Counted from the first letter of the stretch, positions 1-7,506 are shown. The stretch is 19,976 nucleotides of DNA from CAZUZS01 sp964624795 (GCA_964624795.1 CAZUZS010000077.1:1-19976), one strand, 5' to 3'. Notes: a model not told the origin generated them from the letters alone. A program made the numbers and translations.

Positions 1-108
1 TATACTTTGTGCATTGAAAGGTTTCATATAAAAAATTTTGATTATCCCACTGAATTGCAAATTCACTTTGTAGAAAATAAATTAAGAAGTATAAGTCTTG
101 ATTACATC

Positions 109-152
109 AACCTGTCCGAATTCACCAATCCTTAGCCCGATCCAGACAGGTT
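109..152 (-). repeat. 13-bp hairpin-forming inverted repeat
   Basis: Arms 109-121 and 140-152 form a hairpin with an 18-nt loop. The outer eight base pairs (AACCTGTC/GACAGGTT) are perfect on either strand. The next five pair fully only in minus-strand RNA, where 117/144 and 119/142 become G-U wobbles; on the plus strand these are mismatches. That asymmetry suggests a structure in minus-strand RNA. There is no T run beside it, so it does not look like a terminator. It lies beyond the terminator of the downstream-ending peptidase gene and could be a dispersed repeat or belong to a transcript reaching past the window edge. Confidence 0.4.
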
Positions 153-211
153 GCCGGCACGCATCAAGTCTTTGTTATCCCGGCGATAGTAACCGCAGCA
201 AATATCGCTTA

Positions 212-243
212 AATGAAAAAGCCCCGCTTTTAAACGGGGCTTT
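212..243 (-). terminator. Rho-independent terminator of the C1 peptidase gene
   Basis: A 9-bp perfect stem, AAAGCCCCG (218-226) with CGGGGCTTT (235-243), has an 8-nt loop. Read on the minus strand it is followed by a run of five T residues including part of the stem. It begins nine bases after the peptidase stop codon at 252, so it ends that transcript. Confidence 0.85.
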
Positions 244-251
244 CCGGTAGG

Positions 252-1484
252 TCAATTTTTGAATTTCTTGAGTATATCTTTGGCCATATCCTTATGCACC
301 ATGATGTCGATCATCTTCAATTTTACATAATCTTCATGGTAGAAATAATATCCGGGGTTGGCGCCGTTTCGTGAGCCGCTGCCGGAATCCTTGATAAGAT
401 ACCAGTCCTTCCCATCCTTGTTCATGTAGCCCACAATGTGAATACCGTGATCGTCGGTCGTGCTCTTATTCCTGAAGCGCATTTCGCGGGCATTTTCATC
501 GATATATTGGGAGGGGATATCGAATGTGGGAACCATGGCGACCTCGGCGTGCGAGTCGTAGCCGGGCTCCGATACATCGCCGCCAATGCAGACCGTGTAA
601 CCGTTGCGTACCGCCTTTTTGATGATCGACATGAAATCACTCAGCGGAACGTTGTAGTAATCCTTGCTGTGCCACCAGTTATCGGGCACCGTGTATTCGA
701 CCTGCTGATAATACGGTTTATCCATCAACGACATGATATCCACATAATCATCCAGGTTCAGCCGCACCACCTTCTCGAAATATTCTTTCGGCGTATATTT
801 CTTGCCATCCACTTCCACCGTTTGCGGCGGCTCGCCGATATAATGGTTGAGAATCGATTTTATGGTCGAAATAACCTCGTCCTCGTTCCAGGCGTTATTC
901 TTTTTTACGGATTTCAGATAGTCGGACATCTCTTTGAACATGGCACGATGATCGTGGAACTTCTGGCCGGGCTGCAAACCGGTGTAGTCTTCTTCCGGCA
1001 CCACGCCGTACTTTTTCCAGATCCGGGGAACAGCATTGGCTTCCGAGCCTTCTTCGAATTCGGAATCGCCCCGCTGCTGCACATAGCGACGGGCCTTCTC
1101 GACATATTCCCAATACACGGTATGCAATTCGGATAATTTAATTTTGCGTTTGGTGAGACGGTAAATCTCTGATTCAAAATAGGAAGTGGTTGAGAAACAC
1201 CAGCACATACCGGACTCCCCCTGCGAAATAGGAGCATTGCGCCAGTAGCTGGTAAATTGATCCACCGATGTGGGAAGATCCATTCCCTTAAAATCCATTT
1301 TAAATGTCTTTTTTTCCTCTTTCGGCTTTTCAAGAAACTTCTTGTTGGCCGCTTTGATGCTGTCGTAGAACTCATTTTTGTACTCGATCAGAATCCCATG
1401 ATCCCGTCTTTCCTGCTGTGCGAACAGAAGTTGAGATGCCGCCATGGTGAAAATGAGCACCGCAAGCGTGAGTTTGAACTTCAT
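252..1484 (-). CDS. Secreted C1B-type cysteine peptidase (bleomycin hydrolase / aminopeptidase C-like)
   Basis: 410 residues. An N-terminal Sec signal peptide (hydrophobic core about residues 5-20, probable cleavage near LFA|QQ) predicts export to the periplasm or beyond. The papain-type nucleophile motif QGESGMCWCFS lies at 88-98, with oxyanion Gln88 and Cys94. The catalytic His is H346 in DDHGIHIVGY. The third papain residue, Asn in the usual N-S-W-G, is replaced by Asp366 in IKDSGSGS, and the following Trp is missing. Characterised family members are usually cytoplasmic aminopeptidases, so the signal peptide points to an exported branch. The ATG is preceded by AAAGGAGG (1491-1498) at good spacing. 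The gene stands alone with its own promoter candidate and terminator. Family assignment is firm; substrate is unknown. Confidence 0.88.
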   Translation of the reverse strand: MKFKLTLAVLIFTMAASQLLFAQQERRDHGILIEYKNEFYDSIKAANKKFLEKPKEEKKTFKMDFKGMDLPTSVDQFTSYWRNAPISQGESGMCWCFSTTSYFESEIYRLTKRKIKLSELHTVYWEYVEKARRYVQQRGDSEFEEGSEANAVPRIWKKYGVVPEEDYTGLQPGQKFHDHRAMFKEMSDYLKSVKKNNAWNEDEVISTIKSILNHYIGEPPQTVEVDGKKYTPKEYFEKVVRLNLDDYVDIMSLMDKPYYQQVEYTVPDNWWHSKDYYNVPLSDFMSIIKKAVRNGYTVCIGGDVSEPGYDSHAEVAMVPTFDIPSQYIDENAREMRFRNKSTTDDHGIHIVGYMNKDGKDWYLIKDSGSGSRNGANPGYYFYHEDYVKLKMIDIMVHKDMAKDILKKFKN

Positions 1485-1515
1485 AAACTTCCTCCTTTAG
1501 ATAAAAAATTACATA

Positions 1516-1542
1516 AGTATATGCTGCCCTTTCATTTGGCAA
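1516..1542 (-). promoter_or_regulatory. Candidate sigma70-type promoter of the peptidase gene
   Basis: On the minus strand TTGCCA (1537-1542, 5 of 6 to the -35 consensus) is followed after 15 bp by TATACT (1516-1521, 5 of 6 to the -10 consensus). The spacer is shorter than ideal. The site lies about 30 bp upstream of the start codon, with AAAGGAGG in between. Seen by eye only. Confidence 0.4.
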
Positions 1543-1620
1543 ACCAAAGATAAGTGATAGGGATCGCCCAAATCAACCGATTCAATATTTTGTAGCTCCG
1601 GTGAACAGCGTGTCCGACAC

Positions 1621-1657
1621 CCGGATTTTTGCTCAATACCAGCTTCCGGAAATCCGG
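1621..1657. repeat. 8-bp inverted repeat upstream of the tRNA promoter
   Basis: CCGGATTT (1621-1628) and AAATCCGG (1650-1657) are a perfect inverted repeat around a 21-nt loop. It lies between the divergent promoters of the peptidase and the tRNA genes, ending 20 bp before the tRNA -35 box. No T run follows directly. It could be a weak terminator, an operator, or chance. Confidence 0.3.
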
Positions 1658-1676
1658 TTCAATTTTTCGAAAGCAC

Positions 1677-1705
1677 TTGACAAGTTGGGATCATCATATT
1701 AAATT
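1677..1705 (+). promoter_or_regulatory. Promoter of the tRNA-Gly gene
   Basis: A perfect -35 hexamer TTGACA (1677-1682) is followed by an AT-rich -10 region at 1697-1705. The best hexamers are TTAAAT at a 16-bp spacer or TAAATT at 17 bp, each 4 of 6. Transcription would start about 6-12 bases before the mature tRNA 5' end at 1719. Confidence 0.65.
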
Positions 1706-1718
1706 TTGCCGTGCAAAT

Positions 1719-1791
1719 GCGAGAGTAGCTCAGTTGGTAGAGCCTCACGTTGCCAACGTGATTGTCGCGGGTTCGAGTCCCGTCTCTCGCT
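1719..1791 (+). tRNA. tRNA-Gly (anticodon GCC)
   Basis: A complete 73-nt cloverleaf can be drawn: acceptor GCGAGAG (1719-1725) with CTCTCGC (1784-1790), D arm GCTC/GAGC, anticodon stem TCACG/CGTGA with loop TTGCCAA, a 5-nt variable loop, and T arm GCGGG/CCCGT around TTCGAGT. The anticodon GCC at 1752-1754 reads GGC/GGU Gly codons. The discriminator base is T1791. The 3' CCA is not encoded and must be added by CCA transferase. Confidence 0.97.
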
Positions 1792-1798
1792 CTGGGCG

Positions 1799-1830
1799 AA
1801 GGTACTTGGCAGATCAAGTACCTTTATTTT
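1799..1830 (+). terminator. Intrinsic terminator between the two tRNA genes
   Basis: A perfect 10-bp stem, AAGGTACTTG (1799-1808) with CAAGTACCTT (1815-1824), has a 6-nt loop and is followed by a T-rich tract (TTATTTTT) to 1831. It begins eight bases after the tRNA-Gly 3' end and stops ten bases before tRNA-Leu. It should therefore limit read-through from tRNA-Gly into tRNA-Leu, or act as a processing hairpin. Confidence 0.7.
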
Positions 1831-1839
1831 TGTGTGGAT

Positions 1840-1925
1840 GCCCGGGTGGCGGAATTGGTAGACGCCTGGGACTTAAAATCCCATGGGTGGTTTCACCCGT
1901 GCCGGTTCGAGTCCGGCCCCGGGTA
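1840..1925 (+). tRNA. tRNA-Leu (anticodon UAA)
   Basis: An 86-nt class II tRNA with a long variable arm. Acceptor GCCCGGG (1840-1846) pairs with CCCGGGT (1918-1924), with a G-U pair at the end. The anticodon stem TGGGA/TCCCA encloses the 7-nt loop CTTAAAA with anticodon TAA at 1874-1876. The long variable arm contains a GGGTGG...CACCC hairpin. The T arm is GCCGG/CCGGC around TTCGAGT. The discriminator is A1925, as expected for Leu. CCA is not encoded. Confidence 0.97.
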
Positions 1926-1928
1926 CGG

Positions 1929-1960
1929 AAAAGCAGTCAATTTTTAGCGACTGCTTTTTT
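1929..1960 (+). terminator. Intrinsic terminator after tRNA-Leu
   Basis: AAAAGCAGTC (1929-1938) pairs with GACTGCTTTT (1949-1958) around a 10-nt loop, and a run of six T residues (1955-1960) follows the GC part of the stem. It starts three bases after the tRNA-Leu 3' end. Confidence 0.85.
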
Positions 1961-2830
1961 ATTTTCTCACGGGATGTCTGTTACCCCTGATGTTTGGACC
2001 CTTTCACCATCTCACTCATTGGTGGGAAGGCAGTTCGATTTCAATTTACGGTCAACCGCTCCCTTGTATTCCCTACCCTTCGGAAAGGGGAGAGACAGGG
2101 TGGGGTTGGATATTGAGGGATGACAAAAATCCGCTTTCACCAGTGACAAAGACTGACCTCATTGTTTCCCATCCCCGGTATCTTTCTCCGGAAAGTAAGA
2201 CCTCACCAAATGGTTTGCCGCCATTCATTGAGACTTGCCATTAATTTTTATTTTCACTTGAAACTAATTTTCCAAACACTTAGATTACTTCTGCCTCATT
2301 TGTTCCACAGCGTGGACAGGCAGGTCCGGAGCGCAAAAGCTGCGTTTTACTACCGCGTTGTAATTTCCTCTCTTTTTATTTATTCCTTCCAATACTACAG
2401 GGCAAACCAAAGGAGGGGTAGCCCTATGGTGGAAAATTGTATTTCGGCGGCAAATATGGCAATTCCCCCCCAATCTGCCCACTGCAAGCAAGCTCGCCAT
2501 AACCGAATTTGATGCTTTGGTATTAATTAAAAATTTCCGTAACAACTGGCTGCTCTTTGCGTTTTTACCTGCATAGCGCCCGGATGTGTTGCCGGTGCCG
2601 GAAGATGGAAATAGAAAGGAGGGGACGGTTTTGTCTGCGTACCGGATAGAAATAGAAAAAATCATAAAGCACTTCCGGCAACATCAAAAAAATAATCAAA
2701 TCTCCAACACGAGGATTTCCTTCCGTCTGCCAAACCGGATCGCAGATTGTGTTGGAAGGAACCAGGTTATTGAATTGGTGCAACTGCAATTTGTCTAAAG
2801 AAATTTCTATCACTATGGGACATTATTCAC
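1961..2830. other. Gene-poor intergenic stretch with no supported coding region
   Basis: About 870 bp between the tRNA terminator and the leader of the next gene. Short open frames occur on both strands, but none has a convincing ribosome binding site, recognisable domain or consistent coding character. A C/G-run segment at 2071-2105 can form a small hairpin (CCCTT 2076-2080 with AAGGG 2085-2089) and resembles the short G-rich repeats scattered between genes in many environmental genomes. It could be a decayed gene or repeat-rich spacer; the sequence alone does not decide. Confidence 0.5.
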
Positions 2831-2889
2831 GTAATCATGGTTTGGCCGTGGCAGCCGGGCCGGAAGCAGACAGGGCTGAATATGATTAC
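2831..2889 (+). promoter_or_regulatory. Possible structured 5' leader of the spermidine-synthase-like gene
   Basis: GTAATCAT (2831-2838) and ATGATTAC (2882-2889) are perfect inverted repeats closing a 43-nt loop. Inside it CAGCC (2852-2856) can pair with GGCTG (2874-2878), and two GGCC tetramers (2844-2847 and 2858-2861) allow an alternative fold. The element ends 43 bases before the ATG at 2933. It matches no riboswitch class I can name. There is no T run, so it is not a terminator. It may be a regulatory leader, an operator, or chance. Confidence 0.3.
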
Positions 2890-2932
2890 AAATACTCTTA
2901 CTCTACTCATTAAAAACTGAAAAGGGATACTT

Positions 2933-5170
2933 ATGAAATCACGCAAACTCCTGCTCATCTCACTTCTCTCTATCACCTTAATTGCATTGGAAATCGTGTG
3001 GACGCGCATTTTCTCTGCGGAATATTTTTATACTTTTGCATTTTTGGTACTTTCACTTGCCATCCTGGGATTAGGATTGGGCGCGCTTGCCCTTCGCCTG
3101 TTTCCATTTTTGAACCGCGAAAAGAATCTGGGCCTATTGCTGGCCCTTACCGGACTTTTGGCTATCTCCGGCCCGCCCCTCGTTTTCTTGCTAAATCTGG
3201 ATTTTTCCCTGCTTTTCAGAAACTGGGGAATGATCGGTAAGTTCGTCATCACGGTGATCCTGCTCAGCTCCGCTTACTTCACCGGGGGCATCAGCCTGGC
3301 GTTTCTGTTCCGGCAAAACCACCGTGAAATGCCCCGGCTTTACATGGCCGATCTGGCGGGGGCCGGCCTTGGCGTTCTGATCGCCATGTTGATGATGAAC
3401 AGCATTGGCACACCGGCAACTACATTTCTTATTGCGGCACCCGTTCTGTTGGGCGCTCTCATTGAGAGTCGTCGATGGTTGAAAATCGTGCCGGTCGGTA
3501 TCGCCGCAGGAATGATAGTGTTGAGTTTTTCTGCGGAAAGGCTCCTCGAGAAACCGCGGGAGGAACCGCTGCCGGTGGTTTACCGCCACTGGGATGCAAT
3601 GGCAAAAATCAAATTATACGAGCCGAAAGGTAATTTTCAACGACTGAATATCGATAATGTGGCCCACACCGGCACTATGGAATTCGATGGCAACTGGGAT
3701 CGACCTGATTCCATGAAATTCGAGTTCTCCATAAACATGCAGACATTGGTGCAGCAGTTCGACTCCTGCAGATACCTGATTATCGGTGCCGGGGGCGGCG
3801 GCGATGTGATCCAGCCGCTGCAGATGAATGTGCCGGAAATCCACGCAGTGGAAGTAATTCCTCACATAAACGATCTCCTCGTGAATGGCCGTCTGGCGGA
3901 ATTCTCCGGATACATCTATCGGGATCCGAGGGTAAAAGTCGTTACCGAAGATGCCCGCGCTTACGCCCGGCGCTTCCAAAATAAATTTGATATCATTTAT
4001 TCCTCCAGCTCCAATACTTTTACGGCCCTCTCTTCCGGCGCCTTCGCCATGGCGGAAAATTATATTTTTACCACTGAGGCATTCCGGGATTACTGGAGGG
4101 CAATGACCGATAATGGATTTATGGTCCTGGAGCACCAGGTGTATATGCCGCGAATCGTAAGCGCCGTAAGGAATGCGCTGAATAGTCTCGGCGTGCCCGA
4201 CATCAATTCCCATTTCGCGGTGTACGACTGGCCGACGGCCCGGCGGAATCTCCTTCTGCTGTCAAAACGTCCGTTGACCGATGACATCATCGATCATGCA
4301 ATTACCGGTGAGGGAACCGTTGCTGAATCGCCCTTCAAGCTGCTCTACCCTGCCCCGGATTCCGCGCGCGACAATCTTGTGAACCGGATTGTGATGAATG
4401 GTTGGGAACAGGAGGCAGACTCGGCCCAAATAGACATCTCGCCTACCACTGATAATCGCCCGTTTATTGCGCAAATGGGAATGTGGAAAAACCTGCAGTG
4501 GAGCAAAATGGAAAAGGTGATTCCCTACAGCGATGTATTTGGATTCCCGCTTTCCAAACTCATTATTGTCATTATTCTGCTGGTGGTGCTGTTTCTGATT
4601 GTTCCCCTGAATCTTTTGCCTTACCTGTTTAAAGGACGAAAGCTGAAGGCCGCACCCTGGCTTTACTTTTTCCTGATTGGCATGGCTTTCATGATCGTGG
4701 AAATTGTGCTGATGCAGAAATACACCCTGTTCATCGGGCCTTCCGTTTACAGCGTGATCACTATCCTGATCTCGCTGCTCATCGGCTCCGGTATCGGCAG
4801 CCGGTTTTCCGAGCGGTTCGGTGTGGCATTCGCCTTTGGCGGCATCATATTATGGATACTGCTGGACATTTTTATTTTCAAGCAGATAACGATTGCCCTT
4901 AGCGGATTAACCGTTCTGCCCCGCGCGCTCATCACTGCCCTGCTTATTTTCCCGCTGGGATTTTTTATGGGAATGCCTTTCCCGAAAGGTGCCCTGAAAG
5001 TCGGCGAGTTGATTGACTGGGGTTTTGCGGTAAACGGTACTGCTTCTGTATTCGGATCTACGCTTATCGTTCTGTTTGCTTTTGCCTGGGGATTCAATAT
5101 GGCGCTGCTGCTGGGCGCTGTTTTTTACATGTTAGCATTCGGACTTATTTCATTAAAGACAGCATGGTAG
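2933..5170 (+). CDS. Integral membrane protein with spermidine-synthase-like domain
   Basis: 745 residues in three parts. The N-terminal block (about 5-200) holds roughly six or seven membrane segments. A soluble domain (about 215-520) has a Rossmann fold of the spermidine synthase/methyltransferase type, with glycine-rich IGAGGGGDVI at 284-293, an acidic residue after the second strand (E307) and TEDAR at 338-342. The C-terminal block (about 541-742) holds five or six more membrane segments. In true spermidine synthases the strand reading YDVIIxD carries the catalytic Asp; here it reads FDIIYSSSSNTF (352-363) without it, so classic putrescine aminopropylation is doubtful. The ATG follows AAAGGGA (2921-2927). 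It stands alone, with a plus-strand terminator at 5289. Function is unknown; an S-adenosyl-type ligand is plausible. Confidence 0.8.
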   Translation: MKSRKLLLISLLSITLIALEIVWTRIFSAEYFYTFAFLVLSLAILGLGLGALALRLFPFLNREKNLGLLLALTGLLAISGPPLVFLLNLDFSLLFRNWGMIGKFVITVILLSSAYFTGGISLAFLFRQNHREMPRLYMADLAGAGLGVLIAMLMMNSIGTPATTFLIAAPVLLGALIESRRWLKIVPVGIAAGMIVLSFSAERLLEKPREEPLPVVYRHWDAMAKIKLYEPKGNFQRLNIDNVAHTGTMEFDGNWDRPDSMKFEFSINMQTLVQQFDSCRYLIIGAGGGGDVIQPLQMNVPEIHAVEVIPHINDLLVNGRLAEFSGYIYRDPRVKVVTEDARAYARRFQNKFDIIYSSSSNTFTALSSGAFAMAENYIFTTEAFRDYWRAMTDNGFMVLEHQVYMPRIVSAVRNALNSLGVPDINSHFAVYDWPTARRNLLLLSKRPLTDDIIDHAITGEGTVAESPFKLLYPAPDSARDNLVNRIVMNGWEQEADSAQIDISPTTDNRPFIAQMGMWKNLQWSKMEKVIPYSDVFGFPLSKLIIVIILLVVLFLIVPLNLLPYLFKGRKLKAAPWLYFFLIGMAFMIVEIVLMQKYTLFIGPSVYSVITILISLLIGSGIGSRFSERFGVAFAFGGIILWILLDIFIFKQITIALSGLTVLPRALITALLIFPLGFFMGMPFPKGALKVGELIDWGFAVNGTASVFGSTLIVLFAFAWGFNMALLLGAVFYMLAFGLISLKTAW

Positions 5171-5288
5171 AGAAATCCCGAACGGACTGACAGCACGCCT
5201 AATCCTGACGGAGGGTCAAGCGATCGAAAATAATAGCCGTATTTCACTGTCTTGAAAAGCTATTTCGAACTGACGATCAATAAAAACC

Positions 5289-5342
5289 AGAGCCGCTTAA
5301 GATGTGAGAATTCTGCTGCGCATCGAAAGCGGCTCTTTTTTT
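5289..5342 (+). terminator. Terminator after the membrane protein, probably bidirectional
   Basis: AGAGCCGCTT (5289-5298) pairs perfectly with AAGCGGCTCT (5327-5336) around a 28-nt loop, and seven T residues (5336-5342) follow. On the opposite strand the stem is followed by GG and a run of T, so it may also end transcription of the convergent TPR gene, which stops at 5384. The long loop makes it less compact than a typical terminator. Confidence 0.7.
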
Positions 5343-5383
5343 CGCCATTTATTTGACACTTGCAAGCGAAGTTGCCGGAAATT

Positions 5384-6874
5384 TTACTTCGTCCTGGTCG
5401 ATAAATTCTCGCCTTTCAAGGCCGTCATTGCACGGTTCCGAACTAATGCGAGATCGAGGCTGTTGTCATTTGAGGTGGTAATTTTATTGTAGAATTCAAT
5501 GGCCTTGCTATTGTTGCCCGTTTTTTGGTAAGCGGTAGCCATATAGTACCAATTAATGGGTTGATCCGTATTCGACTCCGAAAGATAGGTAAGGGCCTTT
5601 TGATAATCGCCTTGTTTCAATTGCAGCACACCCAGGGTTGAATTTAATGTTTGCTGCTCTACCGGATCTTTCCTGCTTTCGATCATCTTTTTTGCCTGAT
5701 CTGCGTCCGACCCTGCCTCACTCAGTTTATTCTGTTCTGCCAGGGCGTAACTCCGGTTTAACATTGCTGAAACTGTCAAGCTGTTTTTAACCGGTTCCGG
5801 AATTGAGGCAGTCTTGATTAATGACGATGCCTTCTCGAAAGTGTTCAGGCCGGCGGCAGCATTTCCGGTTTCGGTAAGGATAAAACCTTGCGCGTTATAG
5901 GAATTGATCACATTTATATCCAATTTATTATCCTGCGCCAACTTTTGCTGCTCACCAAGGGTTTGAATCGCCATATCGGTTTTTCCTTCATACACGTAGG
6001 AAACGGCTTTCCAATAGAGGGCGGCAAGTTTTTGATTGATGTTGGGCGCTTTGTCATATTCCTGTGCGTAATATTGCCTGGCTGTATTATAGTCGCCTTT
6101 GAAAATATAATTGTCGCCGATGCCCTTTAACGAGCTGACGAATTTCGGGTCTTTTTGGAGCGCTTTCTGATATTGTGCGATAGATTCATCATACTTCCCC
6201 ATTTTCAGGAGCAGTTCAGCATAGGAATCATAAGGATTGGGACTGTCCGGGACGATTTCGATATACTTCTTGAAAGCCACTTCGGCGGCGCCATCGTTCC
6301 CTAAAGCGGATTGGCAATAACCAATCATATTGTAGGCGGATGCAAAATTATTATCCAATGAAGTCGCTTTGTTCAGATATGTTAAAGAATTCTGATAATC
6401 GTTAATACCGTAATAATATAACCCGGCAGTTTCCTGGACCCACTTATCTTCCGGATACGTGCTAAGCAGTTGGTCAATATATCCTTTGGCTTTCTGCGCC
6501 TCGTTATTGGCTTGTGCCTGGGAGTAGAGAATCAAGATTTTCTCGCCAGGTGAAACCTTATCGGCGAGACTGACTGCTTTGTCCAGATTTTGCCTGGAAA
6601 CATTAAAACCGCCACCGGACATTGAGCGGTAAAGATAAGCAAGCGCAAAATTGGGGTCTTTTTGAATTGCCTGGTCAAACAGATTGGCAGCTTGTGAAGT
6701 CTCTAAATTAGCCAACTTCTCTCTTCCATTCATAAAAAGCTGCAATGCTTCTTTGGAAGAGGTCGTTATAGGAATATCTTTAGCAAAAGCCGCCTGTGCC
6801 AGAGGCAACATCAAAAAGATACTGAGAAGCAAAACAACCGCCATCTTGTTTAATATTTTATTTCTACTACACAT
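5384..6874 (-). CDS. Exported tetratricopeptide-repeat (TPR) protein
   Basis: 496 residues. A signal peptide occupies about 1-31 (hydrophobic 12-30, likely cleavage AFA|KD). The rest is almost entirely helical TPR units. Clear ones include about 62-82 (ANLFDQAIQKDPNFALAYLY), 146-180, 181-214 (MIGYCQSALGNDGAAEVAFK), 215-248 and 249-280, with further units towards 405-480. No catalytic domain is visible, so it is probably a periplasmic protein-protein interaction scaffold. The ATG at 6874 is chosen because AAGGAGA (6881-6887) lies six bases upstream; the internal Met11 is less well supported. It shares the strand of the phosphate cluster but is separated from the porin by a terminator and over 600 bp, so co-regulation is not shown. 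The partner is unknown. Confidence 0.85.
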   Translation of the reverse strand: MCSRNKILNKMAVVLLLSIFLMLPLAQAAFAKDIPITTSSKEALQLFMNGREKLANLETSQAANLFDQAIQKDPNFALAYLYRSMSGGGFNVSRQNLDKAVSLADKVSPGEKILILYSQAQANNEAQKAKGYIDQLLSTYPEDKWVQETAGLYYYGINDYQNSLTYLNKATSLDNNFASAYNMIGYCQSALGNDGAAEVAFKKYIEIVPDSPNPYDSYAELLLKMGKYDESIAQYQKALQKDPKFVSSLKGIGDNYIFKGDYNTARQYYAQEYDKAPNINQKLAALYWKAVSYVYEGKTDMAIQTLGEQQKLAQDNKLDINVINSYNAQGFILTETGNAAAGLNTFEKASSLIKTASIPEPVKNSLTVSAMLNRSYALAEQNKLSEAGSDADQAKKMIESRKDPVEQQTLNSTLGVLQLKQGDYQKALTYLSESNTDQPINWYYMATAYQKTGNNSKAIEFYNKITTSNDNSLDLALVRNRAMTALKGENLSTRTK

Positions 6875-7381
6875 AACTATTCTCCTTCTACATTTATTTT
6901 AGAATTGATTACTTTCGAAAATATTAAATTATGAAACAGATGAATTGTCTTTGATTCGATCTACCTCCTTTCCTCAGGAAAATGATATGAGCCGTAGTTT
7001 TAAAAAGCCCCTTTATCAGTCAATATTTCTTGAACCATTCAATTGAATGAACCGGTTAAATAAAAATTAGCCGGAACAAAAAGGTGACCAATTAAAGTCG
7101 TGTCATTAATTTTTAAAATAACGGGCAGAAACTGTTAGAAAGAATTATGAATAATCATGTTTCACTCTCAGTGAAACTGTGGTTGTAATATTAGCCTTTT
7201 GAATGATTTTGCACCATGACTTTCTTAAAATGAATATTGACCCCAAAACTAAGGACAAATTGAATCGCCAACATTAAAACCAGCCTTCTGATTTTTTATG
7301 TTGAGAATGTACCTCAATAAGTTACTAAAATCAAGCGATATTAATGGATCGAAAAAATAGCTCACAAAAGGGATACCCGAC
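6875..7381. other. Intergenic region upstream of the TPR gene, with two palindromes
   Basis: No gene is supported here. A short minus-strand open frame (7249-7437) has no recognisable domain and no obvious ribosome binding site. Two symmetrical sites stand out: CATTCAATTGAATG at 7036-7049, a perfect 14-bp palindrome about 160 bp upstream of the TPR start, and GTTTCAC/GTGAAAC at 7159-7177, with 7-bp arms and a 5-nt loop. Either could be an operator. The region is AT-rich and should hold the TPR promoter, but I cannot choose one. Confidence 0.4.
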
Positions 7382-7482
7382 TGGCGATTTACAGGAATTC
7401 GTCTTAAGTGGCAGCACAACCGGCTGATAAGAGACACAACAAAAAGACGGCATCAGAGCTGGTGCCGTCCTGTAAATCGCCA
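7382..7482. repeat. Perfect 15-bp inverted repeat enclosing the porin terminator
   Basis: TGGCGATTTACAGGA (7382-7396) and TCCTGTAAATCGCCA (7468-7482) are exact reverse complements bounding 101 bp. The porin terminator stem (7446-7469) lies inside, sharing its last two bases with the right arm. No clear target-site duplication flanks the arms. It could be a miniature element remnant, a small inverted duplication, or an RNA structure able to compete with the terminator. Confidence 0.6.
7441..7469 (-). terminator. Rho-independent terminator after the porin gene
   Basis: GACGGCA (7446-7452) pairs with TGCCGTC (7463-7469). The stem extends by a G-U and a C-G pair to nine base pairs with a 6-nt loop. 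On the minus strand five T residues (7445-7441) follow. It begins about 38 bases after the porin stop codon and closes the pstS-porin transcript. Confidence 0.85.
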
Positions 7483-7506
7483 AAAAGGTTAAATTTTTAA
7501 GAATCT

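Noticed and set aside
438..1136. 232-codon plus-strand open frame antisense to the cysteine peptidase
   Set aside because: Its translation is rich in His, Ile and Arg with no domain, as expected from the complement of a real gene; the minus-strand peptidase explains the region.
2285..2813. Overlapping short open frames in the tRNA-downstream spacer, considered as a decayed gene
   Set aside because: Frames on both strands have equal and weak coding character, no start signals and no recognisable motif; left as unexplained spacer.
2840..2880. Segment with GGGCCGGAAGCAG resembling the apical loop of signal recognition particle RNA
   Set aside because: The GGAA loop is closed by only one good pair and the conserved asymmetric bulge bases do not line up; no matching outer helix is present.
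6890..7100. Search for a Pho box upstream of the TPR gene
   Set aside because: TTAA-type words occur but none are repeated at 11-bp period, so there is no basis for placing the TPR gene in the phosphate regulon.
7249..7437. Short minus-strand open frame before the 15-bp inverted repeat, considered as a transposase remnant
   Set aside because: No transposase motif is visible in the 62 residues, no ribosome binding site, and the frame crosses one repeat arm.
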